DNA of 39,060 nucleotides from assembly GCF_003258865.1 (NCBI RefSeq), contig NZ_NPEX01000023.1, forward strand, positions 1-39,060. Direction: 5' to 3'. This DNA is from Rhodoplanes roseus (GTDB lineage Bacteria; Pseudomonadota; Alphaproteobacteria; Rhizobiales; Xanthobacteraceae). The translations under genes and the position numbers were made by a program. Below the pieces are notes generated by a model. The model ran no database searches and was not told the DNA's origin. It saw only the letters and a list, made by a program, of their open reading frames with translations. Positions 8,067 through 16,906 of the stretch are shown piece after piece. Numbering within the stretch: position 1 is the stretch's first letter; each line of letters starts with the position of its first letter.

Positions 8067-8444
8067 TCAGCGGGCCGGGGCGGGGGCGGGGGCCGGAGCG
8101 CTCGGGCTTGCGGACCGCTCGCTGGCCGGGCCGGTCGTCCCCGGAACGTTGGAGGCACCCGAGCGGGCCGGCGGCAGCGTGCCGGACGACGTTCCGGAGC
8201 CGGTGGTCGCCGACGGAGCATTGCGGTCGAAGGCGACGTCGCTCGCGTTGCGACTGCTCATGCCGTAGACGATCGCGATGATAAACACGGCGGCGACGAT
8301 GCCGGCCAGCCAGGCCCACATGGAGCCGCTGCGGCGCGCGCCCGGAATGCTCGGGTCGGCATTGCGCTCGGCGAAGCTCGGATTGTGGATGCCACGATTG
8401 TCGCTCAGCCGGGGATCCCGGATGCCGTCCTGCGGATCGCTCAT
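8067..8444 (-). CDS. Small single-pass membrane protein with disordered tail
   Basis: 125 residues. A polar N-terminus (MSDPQDGIRDPRLSDNRG) precedes one transmembrane helix at about residues 42-62 (MWAWLAGIVAAVFIIAIVYG). The remainder, about 60 residues, is rich in Ser, Pro, Ala and Thr and ends in repeated PA pairs, as expected of a disordered periplasmic tail. A strong ribosome-binding site (GAGGAGG) lies just before the ATG. No family was recognised. It is downstream of the TctC-like gene on the same strand but the 163-base gap, with an A/T-rich patch near 8520-8545, suggests its own promoter. Confidence 0.7.
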   Translation of the reverse strand: MSDPQDGIRDPRLSDNRGIHNPSFAERNADPSIPGARRSGSMWAWLAGIVAAVFIIAIVYGMSSRNASDVAFDRNAPSATTGSGTSSGTLPPARSGASNVPGTTGPASERSASPSAPAPAPAPAR

Positions 8445-8607
8445 GGTCTGCCTCCTCTGGAGTTGCCTCGGGAGGGCAACGGACCGGGCTCGTCCGGGTT
8501 CCGCAGCACGATTGTGACCGTCAGAAATATAGAAGAATTATCAGGGAGGTAGAGCGGGACCGTGGTCCCTGTCGGAGGCGCCGCGACCCGGCCTCGGACG
8601 GCGGGCG

Positions 8608-9591
8608 TCAGTTCGGCTTGATGCCGGCGGCCGCGATGACGGGCCGCCAGCGTGCCACCTCGGCCTCCACCCGGGCCCGGAAGGCCTCGGGCGTCGAGGG
8701 AATCGGCTCCATCACCTGGGTGGCCAGCTTCTCTCGCACCGCGGGCTGCGACAGCACCTCGCGCACCGCGGGGCCGATGCGGTCGAGCACGGCGGCGGGG
8801 GTGCGGGCCGGCGCGATCAGGCCGTTCCAGGCCTCGGCTTCGACATCGACACCCGATTCCTTCAGGGTCGGCACCCCCGGGATCAGCGCGGATCGCTGCG
8901 GCGTCGACACCGCGATCACCTTGAGATTGCCGGCCTCGGCCTGCGACGTGGCCGCGATCGCCGGCAGGCAGCCCATCTGGACGTCGCCGCGGATGATCGC
9001 GGTCGCCGCCTGGGGCGAGCTCGCATAGGCGATGTGGACGATCTTGGTGCCGCTCGCCATCGCGATCGCCTCCATGGCGAGATGCGACAGCGAGCCGTTG
9101 CCGATCGAGGCGTAGTTGTACTTGCCGGGGTCGCGCCGCAGCTTGTCCAGGAGCTCGGCGACGCTCGATACGCCCAGCGCGTTGTTGACGGCCAGCGCGC
9201 AGGGCTGCGTCGCCAGCGTGGTGACGAAGGCGAAGTCGCGGCTCCACTCGTAGGGCATCTTGGGCTGCAGCAGCGCGTTGATGGCGAGCGGTCCGGCGAT
9301 GCTGACCCCGACGCTGTAGCCGTCCGGCTCGGCCTTGGCGACCGCGTCGGTGCCGAGATTGCCGCCGGCGCCGGCCTTGTTCTCCACCAGGAAGGGCTGC
9401 CCGAAGCGCTGCTGCAGCGCCTCCGCCACGATGCGGGCGATCAGGTCCGGGGTCGAGCCGGGCCCGAACGGCACGATCACGCGCACCGGCCGGCTCGGCC
9501 ACTCCTCGGCGTCGGCCCGCAGCGGCGCGACAAGTGCCGCGAGCAGGGCGGCGCCGGCGAGCAGGAGGGCGGTGCAACGGACGCAGATCAT
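8608..9591 (-). CDS. TctC/Bug-family extracytoplasmic solute-binding protein
   Basis: 327 residues with a signal peptide (MICVRCTALLLAGAALLAALVAPLRADA). The mature start EEWPSRPVRVIVPFGPGSTPDLIARIVAEAL and the following FLVENKAGAGGNLGTDAVAKAEPDGYSV are signatures of the Bug/TctC family, which binds carboxylates in the periplasm for tripartite tricarboxylate transporters. No TctA or TctB membrane gene is adjacent, as is common for the many orphan Bug proteins of proteobacteria. The ligand is not predictable. The frame continues upstream of 9591, but the signal peptide sets the start. Confidence 0.9.
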   Translation of the reverse strand: MICVRCTALLLAGAALLAALVAPLRADAEEWPSRPVRVIVPFGPGSTPDLIARIVAEALQQRFGQPFLVENKAGAGGNLGTDAVAKAEPDGYSVGVSIAGPLAINALLQPKMPYEWSRDFAFVTTLATQPCALAVNNALGVSSVAELLDKLRRDPGKYNYASIGNGSLSHLAMEAIAMASGTKIVHIAYASSPQAATAIIRGDVQMGCLPAIAATSQAEAGNLKVIAVSTPQRSALIPGVPTLKESGVDVEAEAWNGLIAPARTPAAVLDRIGPAVREVLSQPAVREKLATQVMEPIPSTPEAFRARVEAEVARWRPVIAAAGIKPN

Positions 9592-9704
9592 GGTGCTGGC
9601 TCCGGACGGCAGGAGGGTGGGGGCCGCCCCTCCGATAGCTACGGTCGGTCGGGTTGTCACGTTGAGGTCGCCTCCGGTCCCGGCGGGGGAGGAGCCGGAC
9701 GGCA

Positions 9705-12020
9705 TCACGGCACTGCCTCGATCTCCACGCGCTTCAGCAGGAACCCGAGCACCCTCAAGTCGGCCGCTCCGTGTCGGGACGGGCTCTCCGGATCGTCGAC
9801 CGCGAAGGTCAGGAGCATTGCGTCGCGGTCGCCGACGATGTCGGCCGGCAAGTCGAATCGCCATTCCGCCGGGACCCGTGCGCCGGCCTCGACCACGAGC
9901 GACGCGACGATTCGTCCGTCGACCAGGGCGTCGATGCGCTTGCGCCGGGCCGGATCGGGCCGATACGGCTCGATGGCGAGCCGGACCGTCACGCCGCCTG
10001 CCGGGCGGACGCGCGGCATCCGGACATAGAGCACGCTGCGGCGGCCCTCGCTCCAGGTGCCGAGCGGCGCCGGCGCCGACCAGCCCTCGATCAGCCAGGG
10101 CCAGGGGGCTTCGTGGGCCGTGAAGCGCGCCGATACGGCCGCGCCCGGGGAGTGCAGCGGGGGCTCAGGTACGCACGCCACGCCCTCCGGCGGCGGCCCC
10201 AGGGCGTACAGGATGCGGAGCTCATCCTCGAAGATCCGGCACCCGGGCGCGAGGCCGGTTCGGATCGACGCGGACAGGTCGCCCAGCTCCTCCTCCGTGT
10301 AGGCGAGCTTTTCCACCAGAATGCCGTCGAAACCGAGTCCCCGGGCCCGCTCCGTCGCCACCCCGGTCGTCCCCGCGGTCAAGGCGCGGAGCCTCGCGAA
10401 GTCCGGTTGACGCAGGGCGAGGCCGTAGCTCCATCGCACCGGGCTGCCGACCGTGTCGACGACGTAGGGCAGCAGGTGCTGATAGGGGTCGAAGCGGCGC
10501 TGCCACGGGATCTCGGGCCACGGCACGATCGGCACCTGCAGCACGGCCTTCAGGCCGGCGCCGTGTACGATCTTCAGCATGGCGGCGAGCTTCGCTCGGA
10601 CGTCCTGCGTGCCGGCCCGAGTCGACTCCTGCAGGCGCGACAGCGGGAACAGGGCGCTCGGCACGCCGACCAGGAGCAGCGCCACCGTGACGCCCGCTGC
10701 GATCCGTCGCCGTCGCGTCGGCTCCGACAGCAGGAGCTCCACCCCGGCGCACACCGAGACCAGCGCGAAGAAGCTGAGGAACGGGATGATGCGGGTCGGC
10801 GCGCGGATCACCGGCACCAGCAAATAGCTGAACAGGAAGCTGAGGCCGCTTCCCACCGCGAACACCAGGCCGAAGGTGATCAGGGCCAGCGACAGCCACA
10901 CGATCCGCAGGCGATCCGTCCGCCACGGACCGCGGTCGAACAGGCCGACCACTACGAAAAGCGGTGCGGCGACAATGACGGTGCCGAGCAGCACACCCGG
11001 CCATTCCATGCGCTCGGCGCCCTGAAACTGTCGCATCACGGCCGTGTAGGTGCCGAACCGGTCCTTGAACAGGCCGAGCTCGCTCAGCGGCTTCACCGCG
11101 TCGCTGACGAGGAGTCCGTAGTACAGCGTCTCGTAGTGCTGGCGGCGCGGCTGACTGACGGCACCGAACAGCACGTCGACGAGATGCCAGCGATAGCCGC
11201 TCGCGATCAGCAGCACGAACAGCGCCGCGCACACGCCGACGCCGATCGCGGCGGGACGCCAGTCGCGTCGGCCGGCCGCCATCCCGAGCGCCGTGACGGC
11301 GACGAACATGGCGCTGAAGAACGTGTAGTAGAGGCCCGAAGTGCCGGCGACCAACAGGCATAGCGCGACGAATGCGGCGACCGGCCCCTTGCTGCCACTG
11401 CCGACGGTCGCGACTTCGGCGACGAGATATGAGAGCGCCGCGCCCCACGGCACCGCGTAGTAGAGCGCCAGGAAGTCGTGGCCGCCGGCGCGCCCCGCCA
11501 GGAAGGGCGACACGACGAACACCACCGAGGCGACGGCGGCCAGCCACGGCCGGACCGACAGGACGCGCAGCACCACGAAGGAGGAGACGAAGATCGCCGC
11601 GATCCCGATCCTGTAGAGAAGGTTTTCGACGGCGAAGACCTGGTCGCTCGTCTGCGCCAGCAGCCACAGCAGAGCCCGTTGGCTGAGGTCGAACTGCGGG
11701 AAGAAAAGGTTGTCCTGAACGCCCGGGAAGCCGAGATTCGGCACGAACCGGATGGCGAAGCCGTCCAGGAAGGCCTTGATCTGGACGAGCAGGAACAGGT
11801 GGTCGCCCTCCAGCCCGAGCGGCTGGCCGGAGTCGGTGCCCAGCGCGCCGGTGAGCCACAGCGACAGCAGAGCGCCGAGCACCAGCACGACCGGAGTGGA
11901 GAGCCACGGGGCGGTGCGCCAGGAGAAAGAGGCCGGCGCCTGCGGTCCGCCGCCGTCGGCGTCCGCGACGCCGGCGCCGATCGGGGGGCCCGACCCGACC
12001 GGGCGGGAGAAACGGAACAT
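9705..12020 (-). CDS. Large polytopic membrane protein, GT-C-like, with C-terminal beta-rich domain
   Basis: 771 residues. After a 40-residue polar N-terminus come about a dozen hydrophobic segments up to about residue 440. The first periplasmic loop has GDHLFLLVQIKAFLDGFAIRFVPNLGFPGVQDNLFFPQFD, resembling the loop with an acidic residue after TM1 in GT-C glycosyltransferases and YfhO-like proteins. Later, FRVRAPTRIIPFLSF-type sequence (VIRAPTRIIPFLSFFALV) is also seen in such families. The last 330 residues look soluble and include a beta-rich end (VRMPRVRPAGGVTVRLAIEPYRPDP). It may transfer sugars from polyprenyl carriers, but no family is certain. The reading frame runs open far upstream to 13937, across panB; MFRFSRPVGSG at 12020 is the sensible start, followed shortly by the first hydrophobic helix. 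Confidence 0.7.
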   Translation of the reverse strand: MFRFSRPVGSGPPIGAGVADADGGGPQAPASFSWRTAPWLSTPVVLVLGALLSLWLTGALGTDSGQPLGLEGDHLFLLVQIKAFLDGFAIRFVPNLGFPGVQDNLFFPQFDLSQRALLWLLAQTSDQVFAVENLLYRIGIAAIFVSSFVVLRVLSVRPWLAAVASVVFVVSPFLAGRAGGHDFLALYYAVPWGAALSYLVAEVATVGSGSKGPVAAFVALCLLVAGTSGLYYTFFSAMFVAVTALGMAAGRRDWRPAAIGVGVCAALFVLLIASGYRWHLVDVLFGAVSQPRRQHYETLYYGLLVSDAVKPLSELGLFKDRFGTYTAVMRQFQGAERMEWPGVLLGTVIVAAPLFVVVGLFDRGPWRTDRLRIVWLSLALITFGLVFAVGSGLSFLFSYLLVPVIRAPTRIIPFLSFFALVSVCAGVELLLSEPTRRRRIAAGVTVALLLVGVPSALFPLSRLQESTRAGTQDVRAKLAAMLKIVHGAGLKAVLQVPIVPWPEIPWQRRFDPYQHLLPYVVDTVGSPVRWSYGLALRQPDFARLRALTAGTTGVATERARGLGFDGILVEKLAYTEEELGDLSASIRTGLAPGCRIFEDELRILYALGPPPEGVACVPEPPLHSPGAAVSARFTAHEAPWPWLIEGWSAPAPLGTWSEGRRSVLYVRMPRVRPAGGVTVRLAIEPYRPDPARRKRIDALVDGRIVASLVVEAGARVPAEWRFDLPADIVGDRDAMLLTFAVDDPESPSRHGAADLRVLGFLLKRVEIEAVP

Positions 12021-12383
12021 GTCGGTCTCGCTGGTTGAACGTCCGCGACCAGCCGGGTACGGAAGCCCGCCCGCGGACGACCATTGGGATGCGCGGCTCT
12101 CCGGGGGTGGTTTGCGGCTCGCCGTCCAGACCGGATGAGCGCCACGCGTGCCGAAAAGCAGGCCGGTCGACGACGGCACCAAACGATCGGATGTATGGCG
12201 CTCGATCCGCGGGAGGGTATCGGCGTGGCGGTGGACCGGCAACCATCCTGACCCGGTCCCACCCTGCCTCTCCGCCCGTGGCCTGCGGTCGCGGCAGGGC
12301 GGGCTCGCCCCGTAAAGCCTTGCGTCGGCAGGGCCGATCGCATCTACTCCGCCCGGTTTTGCCGCATGCCGCCGGGGGAATGC
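12021..12383. other. Divergent intergenic region
   Basis: These 363 bases separate the diverging starts of the large membrane protein and nnrU and should hold both promoters. Open frames cross it on both strands, but they are continuations of GC-rich frames with no family pattern. No tRNA, repeat or clear promoter was found. Confidence 0.4.
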
Positions 12384-12986
12384 ATGGGACTTGCGGTCCT
12401 GATCCTGGGTCTCGTGCTGTTCATCGGGCCCCATGTCTTCGTATCGATGCGCGACCGCCGCGCCGCCCTGATCGGGCGGATCGGCGAGCTGCCCTACAAG
12501 GCACTGATCTCGGTCGCCTCGCTTCTCGGCATCGTGCTGATCGGCTGGGGCTTCGCCGAGTACCGGGCCGAGGGCGAGTGGATCGAGCTCTACGATCCGC
12601 CCACCTGGACCCGCCATCTGTCGGCGCTGCTGATGTGGCCGGCCGTCGTCATGGTCACGGCCGCCTACATCCCCGGCAACATCAAGCGCACGCTCAAGCA
12701 CCCGATGCTGTCGGGCGTGAAGCTGTGGGCGGTGGCGCATCTGATCGCCAATGGCGACCTCGGCTCGATCCTGATCTTCGGCTCGATCCTGGCCTGGGCC
12801 GTCTACGACCGCATCACCCTCAAGCGCCGCAGCGACCCCGGCGCGCCGCCGATTCCGGTCGGCGGACGCCGCAACGACATCCTGGCCGTGGTGGTCGGGA
12901 CCATCCTGTACCTCGCCCTCGCTTTCGTGTTCCACCCGCTGGTCATCGGCCGCGCCGTGTTCGGAAGCCCGGCGCTCGGGACCTGA
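12384..12986 (+). CDS. NnrU-family membrane protein
   Basis: 200 residues with about six hydrophobic segments. The pattern LGLVLFIGPHVFVS near the N-terminus, HLSALLMWPAVVMVTAAYIPG and LKHPMLSGVKLWAVAHLIANGDLGSILIFGSILAWAVYDRI are characteristic of the NnrU family, first described near denitrification genes and related to isoprenoid/beta-carotene isomerase-like membrane proteins. The histidines in GPHVF, KHPM and AVAHL are conserved and may bind haem or metal. Two ATGs are in frame, 12366 and 12384; the second follows GGGGGAA at the right distance and gives the standard N-terminus, so it was chosen. Denitrification genes are not present nearby, so the role here is open. Confidence 0.85.
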   Translation: MGLAVLILGLVLFIGPHVFVSMRDRRAALIGRIGELPYKALISVASLLGIVLIGWGFAEYRAEGEWIELYDPPTWTRHLSALLMWPAVVMVTAAYIPGNIKRTLKHPMLSGVKLWAVAHLIANGDLGSILIFGSILAWAVYDRITLKRRSDPGAPPIPVGGRRNDILAVVVGTILYLALAFVFHPLVIGRAVFGSPALGT

Positions 12987-12987
12987 T

Positions 12988-13005
12988 CGCGGGCCGCCGC
13001 CCGCG
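12988..13005 (+). terminator. Hairpin after nnrU-like gene
   Basis: A perfect 7-bp stem, CGCGGGC and GCCCGCG around a CGCC loop, starts two bases after the stop codon. There is no T-run. It separates the nnrU-like gene from panB, whose start follows 45 bases later. Confidence 0.45.
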
Positions 13006-13049
13006 CCAGCGACACCGACCGAGAGAATCCCGGACGAAAGAGATCCCGC

Positions 13050-13874
13050 ATGTCCGTGCATCGCGACGAAAAGCGGCTGACCGCGCCCGACATTCTGGCC
13101 CGCAAGGGCGGCGTGCCGATCACCATGCTGACCTCCTATCACGCCCACACGGCAGGCCTGTGCGACCGGCATTGCGACTCGATCCTGGTCGGCGACTCGC
13201 TCGGCATGGTCATGCACGGGCTGGAGACCACCGTGCCGGTGACGCTCGACATGATGATCCTGCAGGGGCTGGCGGTGATGCGCGGCTCCAAGCGCGCCCT
13301 GGTCGTCGTCGACATGCCGTTCGGCAGCTACGAGGCGTCGAAGGAGCAGGCCTTCCACTCCGCCGCCCGGATCATGAAGGAGACGGGCTGCGGCGCCATC
13401 AAGCTCGAGGGCGGCGTGCGCATGGCCGAGACGGTGAGGTTCCTGGTCGAGCGCGGCATCCCGGTGATGGGCCATGTCGGCCTCACCCCGCAGTCGATCA
13501 ACACGCTCGGCAGCTTCCGGGCCCAGGGTCGCGACCCGGCGAACTGGGGGCCGATCGAGGCGGACGCCAAGGCGGTCGCCGACGCCGGCGCCTTCGCCGT
13601 GGTGCTGGAGGCGATCGCCGAGCCGCTCGCCGCCAAGATCACCCGCGACGTGCCGATCCCGACCATCGGCATCGGGGCGAGCGCCGCCTGCGACGGCCAG
13701 GTGCTGGTGCTGGAGGACATGCTGGGCCTGTCGCCCTGGGTGCCGAAATTCGTCAAGCGCTACGCCGACCTCGGCCCGTCGATCGAGGCGGCGGTGGCGG
13801 CCTATGCCGAGGAGGTGCGCTCGCGCGCCTTCCCGGGCCCCGAGAACGTCTATCCGGTGAAGAAGCCGTCCTGA
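13050..13874 (+). CDS. panB: 3-methyl-2-oxobutanoate hydroxymethyltransferase (ketopantoate hydroxymethyltransferase)
   Basis: 274 residues, normal for PanB. It opens with the family pattern [26 protein letters not shown], then [15 protein letters not shown], which holds the metal-binding aspartate, and [18 protein letters not shown] with the substrate lysine, and [13 protein letters not shown]. The enzyme adds a hydroxymethyl group from methylene-THF to 2-oxoisovalerate, the first committed step to pantothenate and CoA, in the cytoplasm. panC is not adjacent. A purine-rich AAAGAGA precedes the ATG. Confidence 0.95.
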   Translation: MSVHRDEKRLTAPDILARKGGVPITMLTSYHAHTAGLCDRHCDSILVGDSLGMVMHGLETTVPVTLDMMILQGLAVMRGSKRALVVVDMPFGSYEASKEQAFHSAARIMKETGCGAIKLEGGVRMAETVRFLVERGIPVMGHVGLTPQSINTLGSFRAQGRDPANWGPIEADAKAVADAGAFAVVLEAIAEPLAAKITRDVPIPTIGIGASAACDGQVLVLEDMLGLSPWVPKFVKRYADLGPSIEAAVAAYAEEVRSRAFPGPENVYPVKKPS

Positions 13875-14058
13875 CCGGGACGGCGTCCTCCCGACCCTGG
13901 CCCGCGGCGCCGGACGCCTTGCGCTCGCCACAAGCATGGTCTAGCGCCAAGGGGAACGGATCGCGCCCCCGGCACGGCCGGCCATCCGCCTGATCCGACG
14001 CCGAAACGAACAGCAACAAGCCTTTGAAACACAAGGCACTGAAACAGCGAGTCGACGC

Positions 14059-14715
14059 GTGACCGATATCTTCCAGGAAGTCGACGAGGAAGTCCGCCGA
14101 GAACGGCTCCAGCAGATCTGGAAGCGTCACGGCACCCTCATCATCGCGGTCTGCGTGCTGATCATCGTGGGGGTCGCCGGCTGGCGCGGCTGGCAGTGGT
14201 ATCAGGCCAAGCAGGCCTCCGAGGCGAGCGTCGCCTTCGAGACCGCCGCCAGGCTCGCCCAGGACGGAAAGCACGGCGAGGCCAGCGCCGCTTTCGCCAA
14301 GCTCGCCGGTGACGTCGCAATCCCGGCCTATCGCAGCCTGGCGCGGCTGCGCGAGGCCGAGGAGCAGGCCGTCACCGATCCCAAGGCCGCCATCGCGGCC
14401 TACGACGCGATCGCGGCCGACACCTCGACCACCGCCATGTTCCGCGAGGCTGCCGCCCTGCGGGCCGGCCTCCTCATGGTCGATACGGCGCCCTTCGCCG
14501 AGATCCAGAAGCGCGTCGAGCCGCTCGCCCGGCCGGACGGCGCCTTCCGCCACTCGGCGCGCGAGCTGCTCGCGCTGTCGGCCTGGAAGGCCGGCGATGC
14601 CGCCGCCGCGCGCCGCTGGGCCGAAGCCGCTGCGGGCGACGCCGAGGCGCCGCCCGGGTTGAAGGCGCGGGTCGACATCCTGCTCGCCCTGGTGGGCGAA
14701 AGCGCCAAGAGCTGA
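14059..14715 (+). CDS. YfgM-like TPR membrane protein
   Basis: 218 residues beginning at GTG. An N-terminal cytoplasmic helix (TDIFQEVDEEVRRERLQQIWKRHG) is followed by one transmembrane helix at about 25-41 and a periplasmic part made of short helices with TPR-like spacing. The pattern matches the YfgM/TPR_21 family, which in E. coli sits at the SecYEG translocon and helps periplasmic chaperones. The order here, TPR protein, lipoprotein, der, matches the E. coli order yfgM, bamB, der. The start is inferred from the conserved TDIFxEVDEE beginning; no ATG and no strong ribosome-binding site are present, so translation may be weak. Confidence 0.85.
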   Translation: MTDIFQEVDEEVRRERLQQIWKRHGTLIIAVCVLIIVGVAGWRGWQWYQAKQASEASVAFETAARLAQDGKHGEASAAFAKLAGDVAIPAYRSLARLREAEEQAVTDPKAAIAAYDAIAADTSTTAMFREAAALRAGLLMVDTAPFAEIQKRVEPLARPDGAFRHSARELLALSAWKAGDAAAARRWAEAAAGDAEAPPGLKARVDILLALVGESAKS

Positions 14716-14726
14716 AGGAGCCGCCG

Positions 14727-15278
14727 ATGCGCGCCCGTGCCCGCGTGATCCTGCTCGCGACCGCCGCCGCGTTGGCGCTGCCGCTCGCCGGCTGCGACCA
14801 GATCGACGGCCTCACCGCCATGTTCGACACCAAGAAGAAGCTGCCGGGCGAGCGCAAGCCGGTGTTCCCGGAGGGCGTGCCGGGCATCCAACAGGGCGTG
14901 CCGCCCGAATATCTGCCGGGCCACAAGGAGCCGGAGGCGCCCGCCGGGCCGCCGCCCGAGGCTGCCGCCGCTCCCGAGCCTCAGCCGGAGGCGAAGCCGC
15001 GCAGCCGGCCGCAGTCCGCCCAGTCGCCGGCTCCGCAGCAGCGCCGCGCCGCCGCGCCGCCGGTCGCCGATCCGGATGCCGAGCCGGCCGCCGCACCGAC
15101 GGCGGCGCCGACCCGTACGGCCCGGCCGGCGCCGGCGACCCCGGTCGGGTCGGTTCCGGTCCGTCCGCAGCAGCAGGCTCCCGCCTCGGCCGCGCAGCCG
15201 CCGACCTCGACGGCCGCCGAGCCGCAGGGCACCCTGCCGTGGCCGAGCGCACCGGCACCCGGCTCGTTCTCGCGCTGA
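14727..15278 (+). CDS. Proline/alanine-rich lipoprotein at the BamB position
   Basis: 183 residues. The N-terminus is a lipoprotein signal with the lipobox LPLAGC, so Cys23 is the lipidated residue. A short conserved-looking block follows (FDTKKKLPGERKPVFPEGVPG and QGVPPEYLPGH), then about 110 residues of Pro, Ala, Gln and Arg with no folded domain visible. It is translated from a strong GAAGGAG site, 11 bases after the YfgM-like gene, and precedes der. In many proteobacteria this slot holds BamB, a beta-propeller lipoprotein of the outer-membrane assembly complex; the propeller repeats are absent here. The LPGER piece may be a vestige shared with alphaproteobacterial BamB N-termini, but that is inference. 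Confidence 0.75.
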   Translation: MRARARVILLATAAALALPLAGCDQIDGLTAMFDTKKKLPGERKPVFPEGVPGIQQGVPPEYLPGHKEPEAPAGPPPEAAAAPEPQPEAKPRSRPQSAQSPAPQQRRAAAPPVADPDAEPAAAPTAAPTRTARPAPATPVGSVPVRPQQQAPASAAQPPTSTAAEPQGTLPWPSAPAPGSFSR

Positions 15279-15469
15279 CGAGGGTCTCCTGACGGTCGGC
15301 CGTTCCGGCCGTCGCCGAGCCCGATACGCCGCCCGTCGCCTGTGCTATGCAGGCGCGCGGTGGCCGCGGCCGGTTCGGGCCGTCACCGCTGCATTCCGTT
15401 TCGTCCCGCCCGGCTCGGCCTCTCGGCCGGGCCATCGTTTTCATTGCGAGAGGCCGCCCGGCGACCCCG

Positions 15470-16906
15470 ATGTCCTTCACGATTGCCATTGTGGGGCGCC
15501 CCAATGTGGGCAAGTCGACCCTGTTCAACCGCCTCGTCGGCAAGCGCATCGCGCTGGTCGACGACCAGCCCGGCGTGACCCGTGACCGCCGCGAGGGCAC
15601 GGGCCGGCTCGGCGACCTCGACTTCACCGTCATCGACACTGCCGGCTTCGAGGAGGCGGCGATCGAATCGCTCGCCGGCCGCATGCGGGCCCAGACCGAG
15701 ACCGCGATGGCCCAGGCCGACGCGATCCTGTTCCTGATCGATGCCCGCGCCGGTCTCACCCCGATGGACCGCGCCTTCGCGGCGGCCGTCCGCAAGATCG
15801 GTCGGCCGGTCGTATTGGTCGCCAACAAGAGCGAGGGGCGCCAGGCGAGCTCCGGCGTCTACGAGGCGTTCGGGCTCGGGCTGGGCGAGCCGGTCGGGGT
15901 CTCGGCCGAGCACGGGGAGGGCCTCTCCGACCTCTACGACGCGCTCCGCGAGGCGCTGCCCGAGGAGACCCGGGCCGCCGCCGCCGCGACCAAGGCCGAG
16001 GTGCTGGCCGAGCGCGAAGCCAAGTTTCTGGCCCGCGAGGCCAAGGCGGCCGGCGAGGAGCCGGTCGACCCGGGTGCGCCGACCCGGCCGATCCGCATGG
16101 CGGTGGTCGGCCGGCCGAACGCCGGCAAGTCGACCCTGATCAACCGGCTGCTCGGCACCGACCGGCTGCTCACCGGACCCGAGGCCGGCATCACCCGCGA
16201 CGCCATCGCGGTGGATCTCGACTGGGGCGGCCGGGCGTTCCAGGTGCACGACACCGCCGGCATGCGGCGCAAGTCCAAGATCGACGACAAGCTCGAGAAG
16301 ATGTCCGTCTCGGACGGGCTGGAGGCGATCCGGTTCGCCGAGGTGGTCGTTCTGCTGATGGACGCGACCGCGCCGTTCGAGGAGCAGGATTTGCGCATCG
16401 CCGACCTGGTCGAGCGCGAGGGGCGCGCCCTGGTGCTGGGCCTCTCCAAATGGGACCTCGCCGAGGGTGAGGCCGGCGCGCTGACCCGGCTGCGCGACGA
16501 GGTCGGCTACCGGCTGCCCCAGCTCGCCGGCCTGCCGGTCGTCGCCGTCTCGGGGCTGACCGGGGCCGGACTCGACCGGCTGATGCAGGCCGTGATCGAC
16601 ATCCACGCGATCTGGAACCGGCGCATCGCGACCCATGCGCTCAACCGCTGGCTCGACGGCGCCATCGGGGCGCATCCGCCGCCCGCCGTCTCGGGCCGCC
16701 GGCTGAAGCTCAACTACATCACCCAGCCGAAGGCCCGGCCGCCGAGCTTCGTCGTCTTCTGCACCCGCGCCGACGCGGTGCCGGAATCCTACAAGCGCTA
16801 TTTGATCAACGGTCTGCGCGAGAGCTTCGATCTGCCCGGCACGCCGATCAGGCTGACCCTGCGGGAAAAGAACAACCCCTATGCGACCAGGGCGAAGGGA
16901 CGCTGA
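15470..16906 (+). CDS. der: Ribosome assembly GTPase Der (EngA)
   Basis: 478 residues with the two tandem GTPase domains unique to Der. Domain 1 has GRPNVGKST at residues 8-16, [10 protein letters not shown] as G3 and VANKSEG as G4. Domain 2 has GRPNAGKST near residue 212, [13 protein letters not shown] as G3 and LSKWD as a G4 variant. A C-terminal KH-like domain follows ([22 protein letters not shown], then [13 protein letters not shown]). Der acts in maturation of the 50S ribosomal subunit. The frame is open upstream to 15347; the start [12 protein letters not shown] matches the family. Its stop overlaps the probable start of the MFS gene downstream, suggesting co-translation. Confidence 0.97.
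   Translation: MSFTIAIVGRPNVGKSTLFNRLVGKRIALVDDQPGVTRDRREGTGRLGDLDFTVIDTAGFEEAAIESLAGRMRAQTETAMAQADAILFLIDARAGLTPMDRAFAAAVRKIGRPVVLVANKSEGRQASSGVYEAFGLGLGEPVGVSAEHGEGLSDLYDALREALPEETRAAAAATKAEVLAEREAKFLAREAKAAGEEPVDPGAPTRPIRMAVVGRPNAGKSTLINRLLGTDRLLTGPEAGITRDAIAVDLDWGGRAFQVHDTAGMRRKSKIDDKLEKMSVSDGLEAIRFAEVVVLLMDATAPFEEQDLRIADLVEREGRALVLGLSKWDLAEGEAGALTRLRDEVGYRLPQLAGLPVVAVSGLTGAGLDRLMQAVIDIHAIWNRRIATHALNRWLDGAIGAHPPPAVSGRRLKLNYITQPKARPPSFVVFCTRADAVPESYKRYLINGLRESFDLPGTPIRLTLREKNNPYATRAKGR

Noticed and set aside
9705-13937. A single leftward open frame of 1410 codons crossing the membrane protein and panB
   Set aside because: Only the part below 12020 shows membrane helices; the rest is antisense to nnrU and panB, and panB is unmistakable on the plus strand.
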